A stretch of DNA of 64,000 nt from Paraescarpia echinospica (GCA_020002185.1 CM034544.1:38778687-38842686); one strand, 5' to 3'. Positions 23,116 through 35,732 are shown, numbered from the stretch's first letter. Program-made: numbers and translations. The notes: generated from the sequence alone by a model not told the origin.

Positions 23116-23690
23116 TTGTATAACTGTGTACTGCGGAGACAGATCGTAGAAATTGGTGGTGCAGAAAAGTTGATAAACAAGTGGAATTACATATTGATAA
23201 GTATAATTCTTGCTTTAATATTGTTCATAACGTTCCAATAAACACATATTGAGTAGCAGCTGTGCTTAAAGTTAGTTAGTTAAAGTATTTTAGAACACCT
23301 TAGTATAGTGAGTGATAATAGGGTAACTCACTTAGCCTTCGGTAAGTTGTAAACAAGATTTAACAAACCTGATTATGTGGTAGAATATATAGGAGTTAAA
23401 GTAACAACCATCAATCTTCTTGCCTAAGATAATATCTGTGTTAGCCAGCACTCGGTAGATATTTCGACTAGGTAGCATTGTTGTTAAAACTAAGCAAGGG
23501 CGATAGTCGGGCGGCGTAACGTAATTGATTGTATTTAAATTAGGTCACTACCGGTAATGTTAGCGTTCGTGACAGAATAAATAGTCGGCTGTGTAATTTA
23601 AATGTGTAACCTAAAGTGTGCTGTAGTACACAGGAAACAGTCTTTATAAAGACTAAGTTAGTTAAGTTATAAATAAATTCTGATCGGGAT

Positions 23691-24893
23691 ATGGCGCCTT
23701 GCAAACGGGAAGTGAAGGCAAAGCGACACTTGGTGTGTGATCACTGCCACAGCTGGGTAGATTTTGCATTGTCCAGCTGTGGGAAGTCATGGACAGAAAC
23801 CATGGAGGAAGGATTCACCTTTCAGTGCATTGGGTGTTGGAAGGTGGAGTGTCTGCAGAAGGAGATAGTTAGGTTGACATATATTGTGAAGGGAATGGAG
23901 ATGGGAATTAGCAAGGAGGCAGGTCGAATGGAGAGAGAAGACAGGGAGAGAGGTGAGAATACTGCAAGACTGAAGGAGAATAGCAGTGGCAAGAAAACTG
24001 ATGAAAGGAGATTGAGAGGAGGGAAGGTGATTGGAGGGGAAGACATTGGAAAATCGACAACAGAAAACGTGACAAGCGTGAAGGTGACAGGGAAGAAAGT
24101 GACCGTAGAGAAGGAGGGAGGGAAGATGGGACGGGAGAGGAAAGAAGCAAATGAGATGGGACGAAATATGAGAGCAAATGTGATAGAAGAGAAGTCGATA
24201 AAAGGGACGCTGACAGGAGGAAAGGTGACAAGAGAAAAAGCGACAGGAAAGAATGGATCGGAAGAGAATGGGACAGGAGAGAAGACGACAGGGGGGAAAG
24301 AAAACAACCAGACAGATGCAAACCAAAGAAGGAGCTATTCTAAGGCAGTGATTGAGGGGTCAATGAGGAAAGAGAGGGTGTTTATGGGCGACTCCATTAT
24401 GAGAAAGACGGACAAGACACTGAGCAAGGGGAAAGACGTCGTTATTTGTCTACCGGGGGCTAGAATTGAACATGTCACTGACAGGGTAGAGAAGGTTTTG
24501 GGACATGACAAGGGGGGTCTATACTGGTACATGTAGGAACAAATAATGCAGACAGGGAGGGAACAACTGTGATAGTACAGATGTATAGACAGTTAGTGAT
24601 AAAGCTAAAGAAGACAAGAGTTGAACAGGTTATTCTGTCAGGAATTTTGCCAGTAATGGGAGGAAGGGGGGCAACGTATATAAACTTCCAATAGAGGATG
24701 GCGATCAACGCACTAGTTCAGCAGATGTGTGAAGAAGAGGGGGTGGGATTCACAGATTTATGGGGATACTTTGTTGGGAGGGAAGATATGTACATGAGAG
24801 ATGGCCTCCATCTTAGTGGAAAGGGGCAGCAGTTTTCTAAGATAACTTGCTGCGATCTGCTGACAGTGGGACAGGTTGCATCTATTTAAAGTA
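23691..24893 (+). pseudogene. CR1 ORF1 (PHD-like finger plus SGNH domain), copy 1
   Basis: Starts MAPCKREVKAKRHL at the ATG 23691 and follows the intact copy at 59403 closely. It has the finger (CDHC...CIGC), a variable Lys/Gly-rich region with small indels relative to copy 4, and the SGNH block FMGDSIMR. One G is missing from the poly-G run near 24516, so the frame ends at 24536; the GTNN and DGLH blocks continue in another frame. The junction heptamer is TTTAAAG at 24885-24891, one base different from the intact copy. Confidence 0.8.
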
Positions 24894-27772
24894 GATTCGC
24901 AGGGGGGACTCACATAAAAGCCTGAAAATGAAGGCATAGATAAAGACAGCACAAATAAATCAGCAAATAATAGTCTGGAAAACTCTTCTGAAGCTGGATA
25001 TAAATGTGTGTGTTTAAATGCAAGGACAATAGTAAACAAAATAAATGAACTAAACATTATGGTAGAAGATATTGAACCTCATATAATAGGTATAACCGAA
25101 TCCTGGACCACCACCGATATATCAGATGCCGAATTGGGATAGACAGGATGTGTAATTTTTAGAAAATATAGAATAGGAAGAAAGGGAGGTGGAGTTATTT
25201 TATATATTAAAGAATCTATCCAGGCTTATGAAATAAAATTAGAAAGAGAAGCAGATTGCGAAGAAGCTGTTTGGTGTAACATAGTTACAGGTAACTCAAC
25301 GTTAACAGTTGGGTTAGTTTATCGAAGTCCAAACATAAGCATAGAAGAGAATGAAAAAATACAAAACGCTATGAGGGAAGTAAGCAAATGGGACTGTATT
25401 ATTATGGGGGATTTTAACCACGGGCATATACAATGGAAATCTCTTCAGAGTATGGGGAGTGAGGACCACAAAGTTTTAGTGTTAGTTCAAGATACTTTCC
25501 TTTCTCAAAATGTGCTAGAACCAACCAGGGGTGAGAACATGTTAGACATAGTTTTGTCCTCACAGAATGAATTAGTTGACAATGTCAAGATACGTGAGCC
25601 ACTGGGGAGTAGCGATCACAACCAGATACATTTTCCCATCAAAGTAAAATCAGAAAGGAATAGTAAAAAGCAGTATAAGATAAATTTCCACAAAGGAATG
25701 TATAAGGACATGAGGACATATTTAGCAAATATAGACTGGAATAACACACTGCAAAATAAGACAGCAACAGAATGCTGGAATATATTAAACAGTGAAATTA
25801 AGAGCATAGTCGTCAAATATGTATTCTTCAAAAAACAAGGGAAACGGTCCAAAAAGAAACACTTATCGAAAGAAGCCATTATAAAAATTAAGTATAAACA
25901 AATGATGTGGAAGTCATATAGATGTACTGGAAATGATGAAGACTACAACAGTTATAAAGAAGCACTTAACCAAGCTACAGCTGAAATTAGAAATTCAAAG
26001 AGAAGCTATGAACAACAATGAGCTAGTAATATAAAACATGACAGCAAGAGTTTTTATGCATATGTTCGAAGCAAACAGAAAGTTCAAGTTAAGGTCGGTC
26101 CTCAAGAAGATAGTGCTGGAAATATAATATCAGAGGGATTCTTAATGGCAGAAGACCTGAATGAGTACTTTAGTTCAGAGTTTACCAGAGAGGATATTAG
26201 TTCACTGCCAGTACCAGAGGCTAAGTTCAAGGGGGCAGATTCAAACTATTTAGGACAATTAATTGTGACCCCAGAAATGGTAGCTAAGAAAATAAGGGCT
26301 ATGAAGGATAATAAATCACCTGGAGTGGATGGGATTCCGCTCAAACTACTATTTGAAATTGTAGAATAAATTAGTGTACCGCTTGCAACAGTTTTCAATT
26401 TGTCATTAGAAGAGGGAGTGGTTCCTTTAGAATGGAAAGAGGCAAACATTATACCGTTATTTAAAAAAGGTTCGAGAAACAAGTCAGAGAACTATAGACC
26501 AGTGAGTTTAACATCAGTGATTTGCAAATTATTAGAAAGATTAATTAAAGATCACATGGTGGATTTTCTTGTTAAATAAAAGTTGATCAACCCATGTCAA
26601 CATGGGTTTTTTAAAGCGAGGTCATGCTTAACAAATATGTTATGTTTTTTGGAAGACATCACTAAGTGAGTAGATGAGGGATCACCAGTAGATATCGTCT
26701 ACTTAGATTTTCAAAACGCTTTCGACAAAGTACCACATAAAAGATTACTGCTGAAACTAAAGGCCCATGGCATAGGAAATAGTATAATAAACTGGATAGA
26801 AAAATGGCTGATTGACAGAAGACAACGTGTAGAAGTTGATGGGGAGGCTTCAAACTGGAAATCGGTATTGAGTGGGGTACCACAGGGATCAGTACTAGGA
26901 CCTATATTATTCTTAGTATATATCAACGGTTTGGATGATGAAATAACAAGCAAGGTGATGAAATTTGCGGATGATACAAAAGTGTTTTGAAGGATTAAAA
27001 GTTATGGAGATAGGCAGCATTTACAAGATGATCTAGACAGGTTGATCAAATGGTCTGAAAAGTGGCAAATGCTGTTCAATTTTGGAAAATGTAAATTCCT
27101 CCACACAGGACATGGGAACGAAGAGGTAGAATATAAAATTGGGGGTACTGTACTAAGTACTACTGTAAAAGAAAAGGACTTAGGGTTAACCATTAGTGCT
27201 GATATGAAGGTTTCAGAGCAGTGCGGAATTGCAGCTTCAAAGGGAAATCAAATCCTTGGATTAATTAGGTGAAACATAACGTATAAGGAAAAAGAGCTAA
27301 TAATACCGCTGTACAAAACAAAAGTTAGGCCTCATCTAGAATATTGTATTCAAGCGTGGAGGCCATATCGCAGGAAGGACATAGATATGCTAGAAAGAGT
27401 ACAGAGGAGAGCAACTAAAATGATACCAAAACTGAGGGATCTTAGTTATAAAATACGCCTAAAAAATGCGGTTTAACAACACTAGAGACCAGGAGATTGA
27501 GAGGAGATCAGATAGAAGTGTTTAAAATATTGAATGGTTATACAAATATTGATAGAAATATATTTTTTTCAATTAAGAAAGATAGAAGGACTAGAGGACA
27601 TCAAGTTACATTAGCAAAGGAGCAGAGTAGATTATATATAAGAAAGTTTTAATTTTCACAAAGGACTGTAAATGAATGGAACAGATTATCTGCTGATTGT
27701 GTGGGTGCTAGTAGTGAATATGTTTAAAAATGAAATCGACACATACCTCAGAAGGGCGGGATACATATAGAT
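24894..27772 (+). pseudogene. CR1 ORF2 (endonuclease-RT), copy 1
   Basis: Colinear with 60606-63486. The endonuclease is recognisable (NART, ITESW, GDFNHGHIQWKS, SSDHNQIHF) and so is the RT (VPQGSVLGPILF, FADDTKVF). In-frame stops are visible, for example TAG near 25141, TGA near 26019, TAA near 26367 and 26576. It shares with copy 4 the missing base near 27461-27466 that puts the last about 95 codons in the -1 frame. Confidence 0.8.
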
Positions 27773-27817
27773 AAAAGGGTCGGACTCTCGATAAGCCAAA
27801 GGGCTTCCTTGTCCACC

Positions 27818-27868
27818 TGCTACCTAGAGTTAATTCTCTGGGTGGCAATCTTGTTAAATCTTGTTAAA
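27818..27868 (+). promoter_or_regulatory. CR1 3'-terminal hairpin and tail, copy 1
   Basis: TGCTACCTAGAG (27818-27829), hexaloop TTAATT, and CTCTGGGTGGCA (27836-27847) pair along 12 bp with two G-U wobbles. Two copies of TTGTTAAATC/A follow. The same structure is present in copies 3 and 4. Confidence 0.7.
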
Positions 27869-28650
27869 TATATAATGGTGGATATATTTAAATGAATAGT
27901 CTTCGCGCATAATTGTATTATGGCTGAATGCTTCCCTGAATACACAAGTCTGTGATAGTATAAATGCTTCTGCCAGAGTAGAAGTGGACAACATTTTGAT
28001 CAGACAAAAGTTGATGTATGACACTGTATCATAAACAAATAATTATGTAGACTTCTTGTAGATTGCTACTAATATCTTCCATTCCATAAGCACTTGTTTT
28101 GACTCAGAAATAGAACTACATCAAATTAATAATATTCAAATATAAGAAAGTATCCATTCCGCAAGCCAGATGCACAAACTGAAGGAAGCTGCCATAAAAC
28201 TAATTTTAGCAACTGGGATTGTATATCTAAAGATCGGATAATAGGGTAGGCCTACTATTAGTAACGTTGCGTTTTCAGTCGTACAGGCAACGAAGTGTGA
28301 CACAGTCACAGCAATTCAGCCAATCTACTGCCATATAATATGTATAGTCCCACATAGTTACTGAATGTGTGTGAGTGTGAGTGTGTGTGAGTGTGTGTGT
28401 GTGTGTGAGTGTGTGTGTGTAGTGTATGTGCGTGAGTGTGTACGTGAGCGTATATACGTATACTTCTGTATATGTGCACATATAAATATCGATGTTTGCA
28501 TGTATATATGTATAGTATGCGCGTTTGTATGTGTGTGTGTGAGAGAGAGAGAGTGTGTGTGTGCGTGTGCGTGTGCGTGTGCGTGTGCGTGCGTGCATGC
28601 GGGTGTGTGTGATAGAGAGAGTATGTGTGAATGTATGTGTGTTTGGGTAT

Positions 28651-28734
<84 letters not shown>

Positions 28735-29000
28735 TAGCGTGCGTCCGCGTGTGTGTGATAAAGAGAGTATGTGTGAATGTATGTGCGTTTGAGTATGAGT
28801 GTGTGTGTTTGTGAGTGTGTGTGTGCGTATGTGTGTGCATGTGAGTGTGCGCGTGCGTGTGTGTGAGATTGTGTGTGTAAAAATGTGTTTGTGTGTGTGT
28901 ATGAGTTTGTGTGTGTGCGCGTGTGTGCATGTGTGTGAGAGTGTGTGTGAGAGAGTGTGTGTATGTGCCACCGGATGAGGTGATTTAAAACTGCAGATGT
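27869..29000. repeat. SINE tail plus (GT)n-bearing block, unit 1
   Basis: Starts with a SINE 3' portion (ATATAATGGTGG...) and continues into a unique block homologous to 35751-36880. A long TG-rich region lies at 28364-28970 with a pure (GT)n run at about 28652-28732. No coding sequence. Confidence 0.75.
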
Positions 29001-29011
29001 ACAGTGAAGCG

Positions 29012-29200
29012 TGGCGGCACAGTAATTAGAACATTTACCAAAACCAGGCTAGACAATATTTGCCGCCGATTCAAAGAATTAGTAAATTCGATAACGCCAC
29101 ATTGCCTAAGTTCAGCTAGTTGCATAAATGTGTACGTAGCAATATGTAATGGTGGGTATGTTTGAAAAAAATATGCTCCACGCATGAATTTAACCTTGGC
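29012..29200 (+). repeat. tRNA-derived SINE, uninterrupted copy
   Basis: The head CGTGGCGGCACAGTAATTAG has an A-box-like arrangement. The downstream AGTAAATTCG may be a weak B box. It aligns along its length with the split copy in unit 2 (34628-34752 plus 35733-35795), sharing the GGCTAGA...TTTGC...GC words, ACGCCAC and GTGTACG...GCAA..AT.TAATGG. Degenerate; RNA polymerase III activity is unlikely. Confidence 0.5.
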
Positions 29201-29447
29201 TGTACGTTTTCCAGAACAGGCGAATTAGTTATTGTATAACTACGTCTATCAGAGATGAACTGTAAAGAACATTGAACACATACAAATTTACGTACAACCT
29301 TTTATATTTTATTAGTAGGGGGCGGACCAAAGTACAGTCATGCATTAGTATTATTAGAACAAATCTTTTTGTGAAACATTATTTAATACAACAATCTAAA
29401 TACGACCAGTCTGTATTCAGACAGAACAATGTATAATGATCATTAAA
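29201..29447. other. Spacer without recognised feature
   Basis: Between the SINE and the GA-rich tract. Nothing recognisable on either strand. Confidence 0.4.
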
Positions 29448-29448
29448 T

Positions 29449-29490
<42 letters not shown>

Positions 29491-29867
29491 TACAGAAAGA
29501 GAGAGAGAAAAGGAGAGAGAGAGGGAAAGAGAGTGAGACAGCGAGAGAGAGAGGGGGAGAAAGAGAGAGAAAGAGAGAGAGACGGACAAAGAGATAGGGG
29601 GAGTGAGAGAGTGAGAGAGGGGGAGGGAGAGAGGGAGAGAGAGAGTGAGTGGGAGAGCAAGAGAGAGAGGCAGAGATATATATATATATATATATATAAA
29701 GGAGAGAGATATGTCAAAAGAGAGAGAGAGAGAGAGAGAGAGACATCGAGAGGGAGAGGGGGTGAGAGAGAGAGAGAAAGAGAGAGATGGGGACAAAGAG
29801 ATAGGGGGAGTGAAAGAGTGAAGAGAGCGAGAGAGAGGGGGGGAGAGAGAGAGGGAGAGAGAGTGAG

Positions 29868-29898
<31 letters not shown>

Positions 29899-29933
29899 GG
29901 AGCGAGGGAGCGAGAGAGAGGGGGGGAGAGAAG
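29448..29933 (+). repeat. (TA)n and GA-rich tract preceding unit 2
   Basis: A (TA)n run (29448-29470) is followed by long imperfect GAGAGA/GGGAGA repeats with another (TA)n at about 29676-29698. Internal higher-order repetition is visible (the GGACAAAGAGATAGGGGGAG word occurs near 29583 and again near 29791). Confidence 0.9.
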
Positions 29934-31280
29934 GATAACTCATATTCAACGCATGAGATAATACGGGTAATGTTGTGCGTTCGGTCATTCAGGTAAATAT
30001 TCATTATACGTATCACCTACGTTTTATTACTTATTGTCAAGCAGTGTCAAGCACAATAACTACGTATGTATGTGTGTGAGCGTGCGTGTGTGCATGCAAA
30101 TGTGTGCGTATGCGTGTGAGTGTGATAGCATATATGTATGTGTGTGCATGCATTATTTGTTAATGTGTGCACGTGTGCGTGTTTGTTTATTAGTGCATGG
30201 CAAGCATGTGTATGCGTGTAGTTGTGTAGATGTTTACGTTGCTATATGTATATGTATGTATGTATGTGCATATACATGTGTACATGTATGTATGTATGTG
30301 TGTATGTTAGGAAAATTGGTGTACTAGGCTCAATTATCCTTTGTTAAGGATTTGGAACATGAACGAAGAGCCTAATGTACTAGCAACGGAGTATAGGTGG
30401 CGAATGTGAACCATTAACCCAGACATCTGATAAAATAAGTTTAGTCCTTTCGGGTAGATGATCTTCTCTGCAAAACAACTTTTTGTAAATTAAACCTAAA
30501 AAAACCATGTATGATTAATGATACATCTGAATAACGACTATAGGTCTACAACGGAGACGAGAATGCATGATTATCCAGTCTTGGCACAGGGATGCATTTA
30601 GCCGTTACATTCCCATGCCACTGTACATTAAACAATGACCAATCGGACAAGGTTGATGATAGTAACCGGGGGGTTACCCTGATATATCCTGTTAAATAAC
30701 ATCGATGAATACATATTTTTGTTTTATTTTTTTACTTAAAAACATACGTATACATTCAAAGAAGGTTCGTTACAATATAGAAAAATTGTTTGCGACACGA
30801 TGGTGCTCATCTGAATCACAGGGGACAATGCTGCCTTAAAAAAACAAGGTGGCCGTAACATACGGTGGCCGTACGATGGTATGCGCTGAAATTAAAGTAA
30901 ATATGGGATTGCGAATTTGTGGTGCCGTCTACAGAGCCGCTACTGCTGACCACCTCACACTTCCACAAACATGTGACCTGTTATTCATAATTAATACTTG
31001 GGTATTCAGTAATTAATTAATTACCTGCATAAACAAAATAAGCCTTTAAATTATGCATGAAATATATATATTATACCATAGTTGTACAGGAGACGGAAAT
31101 ATCTGAAGCCGTATGAGCCAGCACTGCTGCAAACCGACAACCCCACATGCAGCCTAACCCTCTAACAACTATACAAGTGCACTAACACTACGACGTATCA
31201 CAGTGTCCTAAACGCTAGGGTCATTGTTCTGTACAAGTCCGTTGTTCATTGTAATTTAGTGGCCACCAGCATATATTATA

Positions 31281-31945
31281 GATTCTTGTTCTTTGAGAAT
31301 GCTGTTATGAATCTCTGCGTGTATACGTCTGGATAAGGTGTTTGAAGCAGTTTACAGGTGGCTTTAGATAGTTTAGCAATTGTTATTCCCTGGCGGGAGA
31401 TGCGAATCACAAAAGGTATAATATCAAAAAGGGTCCTCTCTATCATTCATTCCCCTGGTTGCGTAATATTAAGACTTGTAATCCATTTTAATTCACAATT
31501 CCGTCTGTAAATGGTTTCCAGTGAGGCGACGTCAGAAAATGGCCCTGATTCCAAGATTGCAATTCGCAAATCGGATATTGAGTGACTGGCTCCGTTAAAA
31601 TGCTTGGCCATTTGTGCGTCGTTGTGATGTCGTATGTCCGATATGTGACTATTTAGACGTGTTCGCAGTTGATTGCCAGTCTCACCCACGTATCTTGTAG
31701 GCGTTGCAGGTAATTAGGTAAACTTGTTGATTTTGCCCTGTGGTGGCCTCCTTGTGTTGTTAATACGTGTGAAATCTACAAATATCGTACAGACTAGACA
31801 CATTTTCACATGACATTTCACGGCTTGTTCTTTCCTGTTCTGATTTTTAATGTCCGCTAGGGTAGTGCTTGTAATGTGCTTAAAAACCCGATGTATAATT
31901 CCTTTGCCTCAGGCTATGAAAAAATGTTTGCACGGCTTCCTCAAA
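31281..31945 (-). pseudogene. Penelope-like GIY-YIG endonuclease fragment, unit 2
   Basis: Paralogue of 19529-20195. The frame is cut: relative to unit 1, five bases are absent within the YVGET-proximal region (near 31697), which breaks the YLITC...YVGET junction, and a stop appears after QPGE near 31447. The core Arg, His and Glu segments between are preserved (RTRLNSH, MAKHFNGASH, ETIYRRNCELKWIT). Confidence 0.7.
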
Positions 31946-31957
31946 GCGTAGGCTCCC

Positions 31958-33185
31958 AGTTCCAAGCAGCATCGAAAGTTTATATTACCAATGAGGCGGT
32001 TCGAGTTATCTAGGGTTACGTAGAGGGAGGGCTAAAAATATCTGGTTCAAGAAGAGTCGCCAAGAGAAGGTACGTAGACGAAAGATAGGAACACTTAACC
32101 TTAGAACACTACTAAGAGATGAACAGTTATATAAGAACTGGAGGAAGGACTTAGGGAAACCAGGTTGTTATGGGATGTGATCAGGGTCGGATAAGTCAAA
32201 AGAAGAGAGAAATGCTCCACTACCTTACAAAGCGGACATCTACTGTACCATTCCGTGGTGAATAAAGGTCAAGCAGAAGTAGGCTTTCTCTTAGACAAGA
32301 AATGGAAAGACATGTAAACACCATCAGCCACAGTGTAGCAGCAGAATGTGTTATATCCATAACAAAACTCTACAAACAGAAAACAGTAGACGCATTTGCA
32401 GCAACAACATCATTTTCAGAAGAATACACAAACCACTTCTACAAAGACGAGGATGAGACCTTAGAAAACCCAATCCACTACACGATAGTGATAGGCGACT
32501 TTAATGCGTATGAAGAGAAACGAACAAATATTTTGTAAATGGGAACTGGCAAATTTGGTCTATATGTAAGAAACGAAAGAGGCGACACCTTGGCACAGTA
32601 GGCAATATCATGAAATTAAAAGTACAGAAGAAAGCGGAGATGGACGTGGAAAAGCCCAAATGGAGAAACGGAGAACGAACTTGACTATATCCTAACAAAC
32701 AGGCCAGACATGGTCATTGACGTAACTGTCGTCAACCAAGTAAACATCGCAAGTGACCACAGAATAGCAATGAGCAACATGAAACTGGACGGCAAGGTTT
32801 ATAGGAAGACGTTGCTAAACAAGAGACCACCAAGTGTAGATACCACAGAAATAGGAACAAAAAAGATCGTATTCCAACTCGAACCGCGAACTCGATCCAA
32901 AACGTTACTGATATGGTCCACCTAAGTGCTAAGTAGCCAAAGCAATCACCATGCATGTAATGACAACAATATCGTCACCGACACGATCACTAATGAAGAA
33001 ACGACGAGAAATGGAGGATAACGGCGAACGTAAAAACAAATAGTGTATGAATAAATATACAAGACCATCAAAAGGAAAGTGAAGAGGATACAAGGAAGTA
33101 CAATTAATATATCATACTAGAAATAATGATAGCATCAACGACCAGTAGAATACCAGAAGAACACAAGTACTAGGCAGAGACAGAG
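31958..33185 (+). pseudogene. RTE-type LINE fragment, copy 3 (unit 2)
   Basis: Duplicate of 20208-21440. The endonuclease segment at 32302-32538 (YAATTSFSEE-like and HYTIVIGDFNAYEEKRTN) and the segment HRIAMSNMKLDGKVYRKTL at 32710-32925 are slightly better preserved than in unit 1. Still broken, with no RT palm. Confidence 0.75.
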
Positions 33186-33805
<620 letters not shown>

Positions 33806-34122
33806 GAGGCGGCAAAGGAGTGAAGGAGTGAGGGACAGAAGTAGAGAAAGGGTGGAGAAGGAAACATTAGGGACACACAAAATGCAGAGCAGAATGGGAA
33901 AATAAAAGTTGGAAGAGAGGTGGGAGGCACCGTTTATTTATCGAGTCATACACCAATAATTTTACGTTATTAATTGGTGCATTTAGGTACTTGTTGTACA
34001 AGTCTTTGTCGCAATAGATTGGCACACTGACGTGTCTGTTTTCATCATGTGACGTGGGGACACACACTGCAACACACCAGCTTTCACGTCATTCATGCCA
34101 TCATCTGAACAAACATAATATT

Positions 34123-34182
34123 ATGTGTGTGTGTGTGTGTGCGTGTGAGTGTGCTTGTGCGTGTGCGTGTGCGAGTGCGTGT
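34123..34182 (+). repeat. TG-rich microsatellite
   Basis: Imperfect GTGTGT/GTGCGT run, counterpart of 22748-22806. Confidence 0.85.
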
Positions 34183-34461
34183 AACAACCCGCTTTAACTA
34201 ACCAATCCCGATTTGCAGCAGTCCTTCGAGTGACGCGCTAGTATTATTAATGGATTACAGTCGCAAGTCACGTAATTGTCGTTGTTAAGATAAAAACAAC
34301 TAAGCAGTGTCTGTGACAATACACAATTGATTATGTTGTGTGTCTGTCATATACACATTTGTAGTTAATAGGACGGTTCATTTTGTATCACATACACTGT
34401 TCGCTTCAACGATGTAAATATGTAAAGTTGCCTACCCTTGACTAGGAATAGTATTGTGATT

Positions 34462-34600
34462 ATGTGCGAGAAGACGGGGAGGATGACGTTCGCCTCCCCG
34501 TGGGGGCTGACGTTTGCTCGGTACTATCTGTCAGCTGTGTTTCTGCTGCCAGCCGTACTTCTGGCCATCGGCACCACGACAAGCGACATCAACGGACAAG
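34462..34600 (+). CDS. Candidate first exon: signal peptide with phase-1 donor
   Basis: From ATG 34462 the frame reads MCEKTGRMTFASPWGLTFAR and continues into YYLSAVFLLPAVLLAIG, then TTTSDINGQ. This is a short n-region, a hydrophobic core and a small-residue cleavage zone, as in a secreted or type I membrane protein. A second ATG at 34483 would also suit. The exon ends at CAAG|GTGAGT (GT at 34601), a near-perfect metazoan donor in phase 1, the usual phase for extracellular domain exons. No downstream exon is identified. The unit-1 paralogue is truncated after the fourth codon of the second ATG. Confidence 0.5.
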
Positions 34601-34627
34601 GTGAGTTAACATTGCGCAAAAGTAGTG

Positions 34628-34752
34628 GAGCTCCGTGGTGTAGTAGATAGAACACAAACACTGGGCTAGAAGATGTTTGCTGCTGTCTCGAAAAAAAGGT
34701 TAAATTCGTTCACGCCACGTTGACACAGACCACTCACTTGTATAACTGTGTT
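34628..34752 (+). repeat. tRNA-derived SINE, 5' part (interrupted)
   Basis: GGAGCTCCGTGGTGTAGTAG gives an A-box-like head. GGTTAAATTC (near 34699) approximates a B box. Alignment to 29012-29140 is clear. The copy is interrupted after TATAACTGTGT by an RTE-type fragment and resumes at 35733. Confidence 0.5.
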
Positions 34753-34759
34753 TCAGTGG

Positions 34760-35390
34760 CATCAGTCGGTCACAAGTGGCCATGGTTCTGCGCCCAAAAA
34801 AGTCAGTTGGCACTGGAACAGCGCCTGTTGTGGCTGTGCAGGCCGATGCGGGAGTGACAGTCCCTGCCGCAGCGGTTGCACTTGAAAGCGGTGTCTGCAG
34901 GTGGAGCTTGCTGGCCGTTTATGCGTCTCACTCTCCGTTCGTCTGACGCAAGTTGCAACTTCTTTTCCCCTCTGCGCAGGCTGCGATTCAGTTCCTGTCT
35001 CCAACGGGAGCGATCCTGGGCAAGGTCTTCCCATCCGTCATTGTCCATGTCAAGGGCCTTCATGTCTCTTTTACAGACATCTTTGAATCGGAGATGGGGG
35101 CGGTCCCGAGCTCTCAATGGAGTACTGAAACTTATCACCGGTAACTGCCACTTCTCGTGTTGTGTCGTCGCTTTGCAGCGGCGCTGGAGTGTCCTCTCCA
35201 GGGCACAGGCCTGGGCAAGGGTGATATGGAAGACAAGCTGTTGCCCATGCAGCAGGTCCCCCCTCTCCACGTCACTGATGTATTCCAAAGGAAGAGCAAG
35301 AGCTCATACGGCTTGGCACCGGTGCCGTCGCAGGAGTTGCCAGAACGATGTTGAAGTCAACGACGAACTGCCTTAGGGAGTCCAGCTCCG
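34760..35390 (-). pseudogene. RTE/Nimb-like LINE ORF2 C-terminus with C2H2 finger
   Basis: The minus-strand frame (35288-34803) contains RPHLRFKDVCKRDMKALDMD, then WEDLAQDRSRWRQELNRSL, and ends with FKCNRCGRDCHSRIGLHSHN followed by RRC. This C2H2 terminal finger and the LRFKDVCKRDMKA segment are a signature of a widespread invertebrate non-LTR ORF2 group. Only the C-terminus is present, consistent with 5' truncation. The fragment splits the SINE copy. Confidence 0.65.
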
Positions 35391-35460
35391 GATTACTCAT
35401 CGGGGTTTATTCCCGAAGCCTTTCACGAGATCCGGTATAGCCGCAAGGCAGCGGAAGTTT

Positions 35461-35627
35461 GGAGTCAGAGTTTTCCTTCTCCTAGCTGGACTGCCATCCA
35501 AGGCTGACGAGTTCCAGCTACCCGGGTTTTGAATCAGAGATTTCCTTCTCCTAGGTGGACTGCCTTCCAAGGCTGACGAGCTCCATCTACCCGGGTTTGG
35601 AGTCAGAGTTTTCCATTCTCCCATGGT
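35461..35627. repeat. Short tandem array of an about 70-bp unit
   Basis: Units begin at 35461 and 35531, with a partial third at 35599. The recurring words are GAGTCAGAGTTTTCCTTCTC, AAGGCTGACGAG and CTACCCGGGTTT. It lies in the 5' part of the minus-strand LINE fragment and likely derives from it. Confidence 0.7.
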
Positions 35628-35732
35628 ACGTTGGTCCGCGGCACGCTATTCCGTATTATTCACGTGCAACCCCCGCAAAGGAGGGCTCCCCAATCCGCCA
35701 CCCAGGGGACGCGCCTCTACGCCATGTACCCA

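Larger units (their letters stand above)
23131..27868 (+). mobile_element. CR1 element copy 1 (unit 1), full-length-like but dead
   Basis: Colinear with the copy at 58986-63590 from about 23306 to the 3' tail. The interval 23131-23305 probably represents additional 5' UTR, since it lies between the split halves of a SINE; that is inference. It carries ORF1 and ORF2 with many stops and frameshifts, the conserved 3' hairpin and a 10-bp tail repeat. Both CR1 halves and SINE flanks indicate insertion into a SINE. Confidence 0.8.
18177..29000. repeat. Segmental duplication unit 1
   Basis: Sequence from 18177 onward is found again from 29934 onward in the same order: TG-rich tract, unique block, Penelope-like fragment, RTE fragment, GA repeat, first-exon region, SINE, and a block ending in (GT)n. 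The last homologous part is 27869-28998 against 35740-36880. Unit 1 differs by a CR1 insertion (about 23131-27868), by an extra 22000-22380 segment and by loss of about 244 bp at the exon. The copies are in direct orientation. High similarity with many small indels suggests a fairly recent event. Confidence 0.85.

Noticed and set aside
23787..24326. Minus-strand 179-codon frame opposite CR1 ORF1
   Set aside because: Shadow of the real plus-strand ORF1, whose purine-rich codons give Ser/Pro/Leu-rich antisense frames. The same applies at 59534-60036.
28275..28971. His/Thr-rich frame of 221 codons
   Set aside because: Translation of the (GT)n tract on the minus strand. The equivalent at 36140-36902 was rejected for the same reason.
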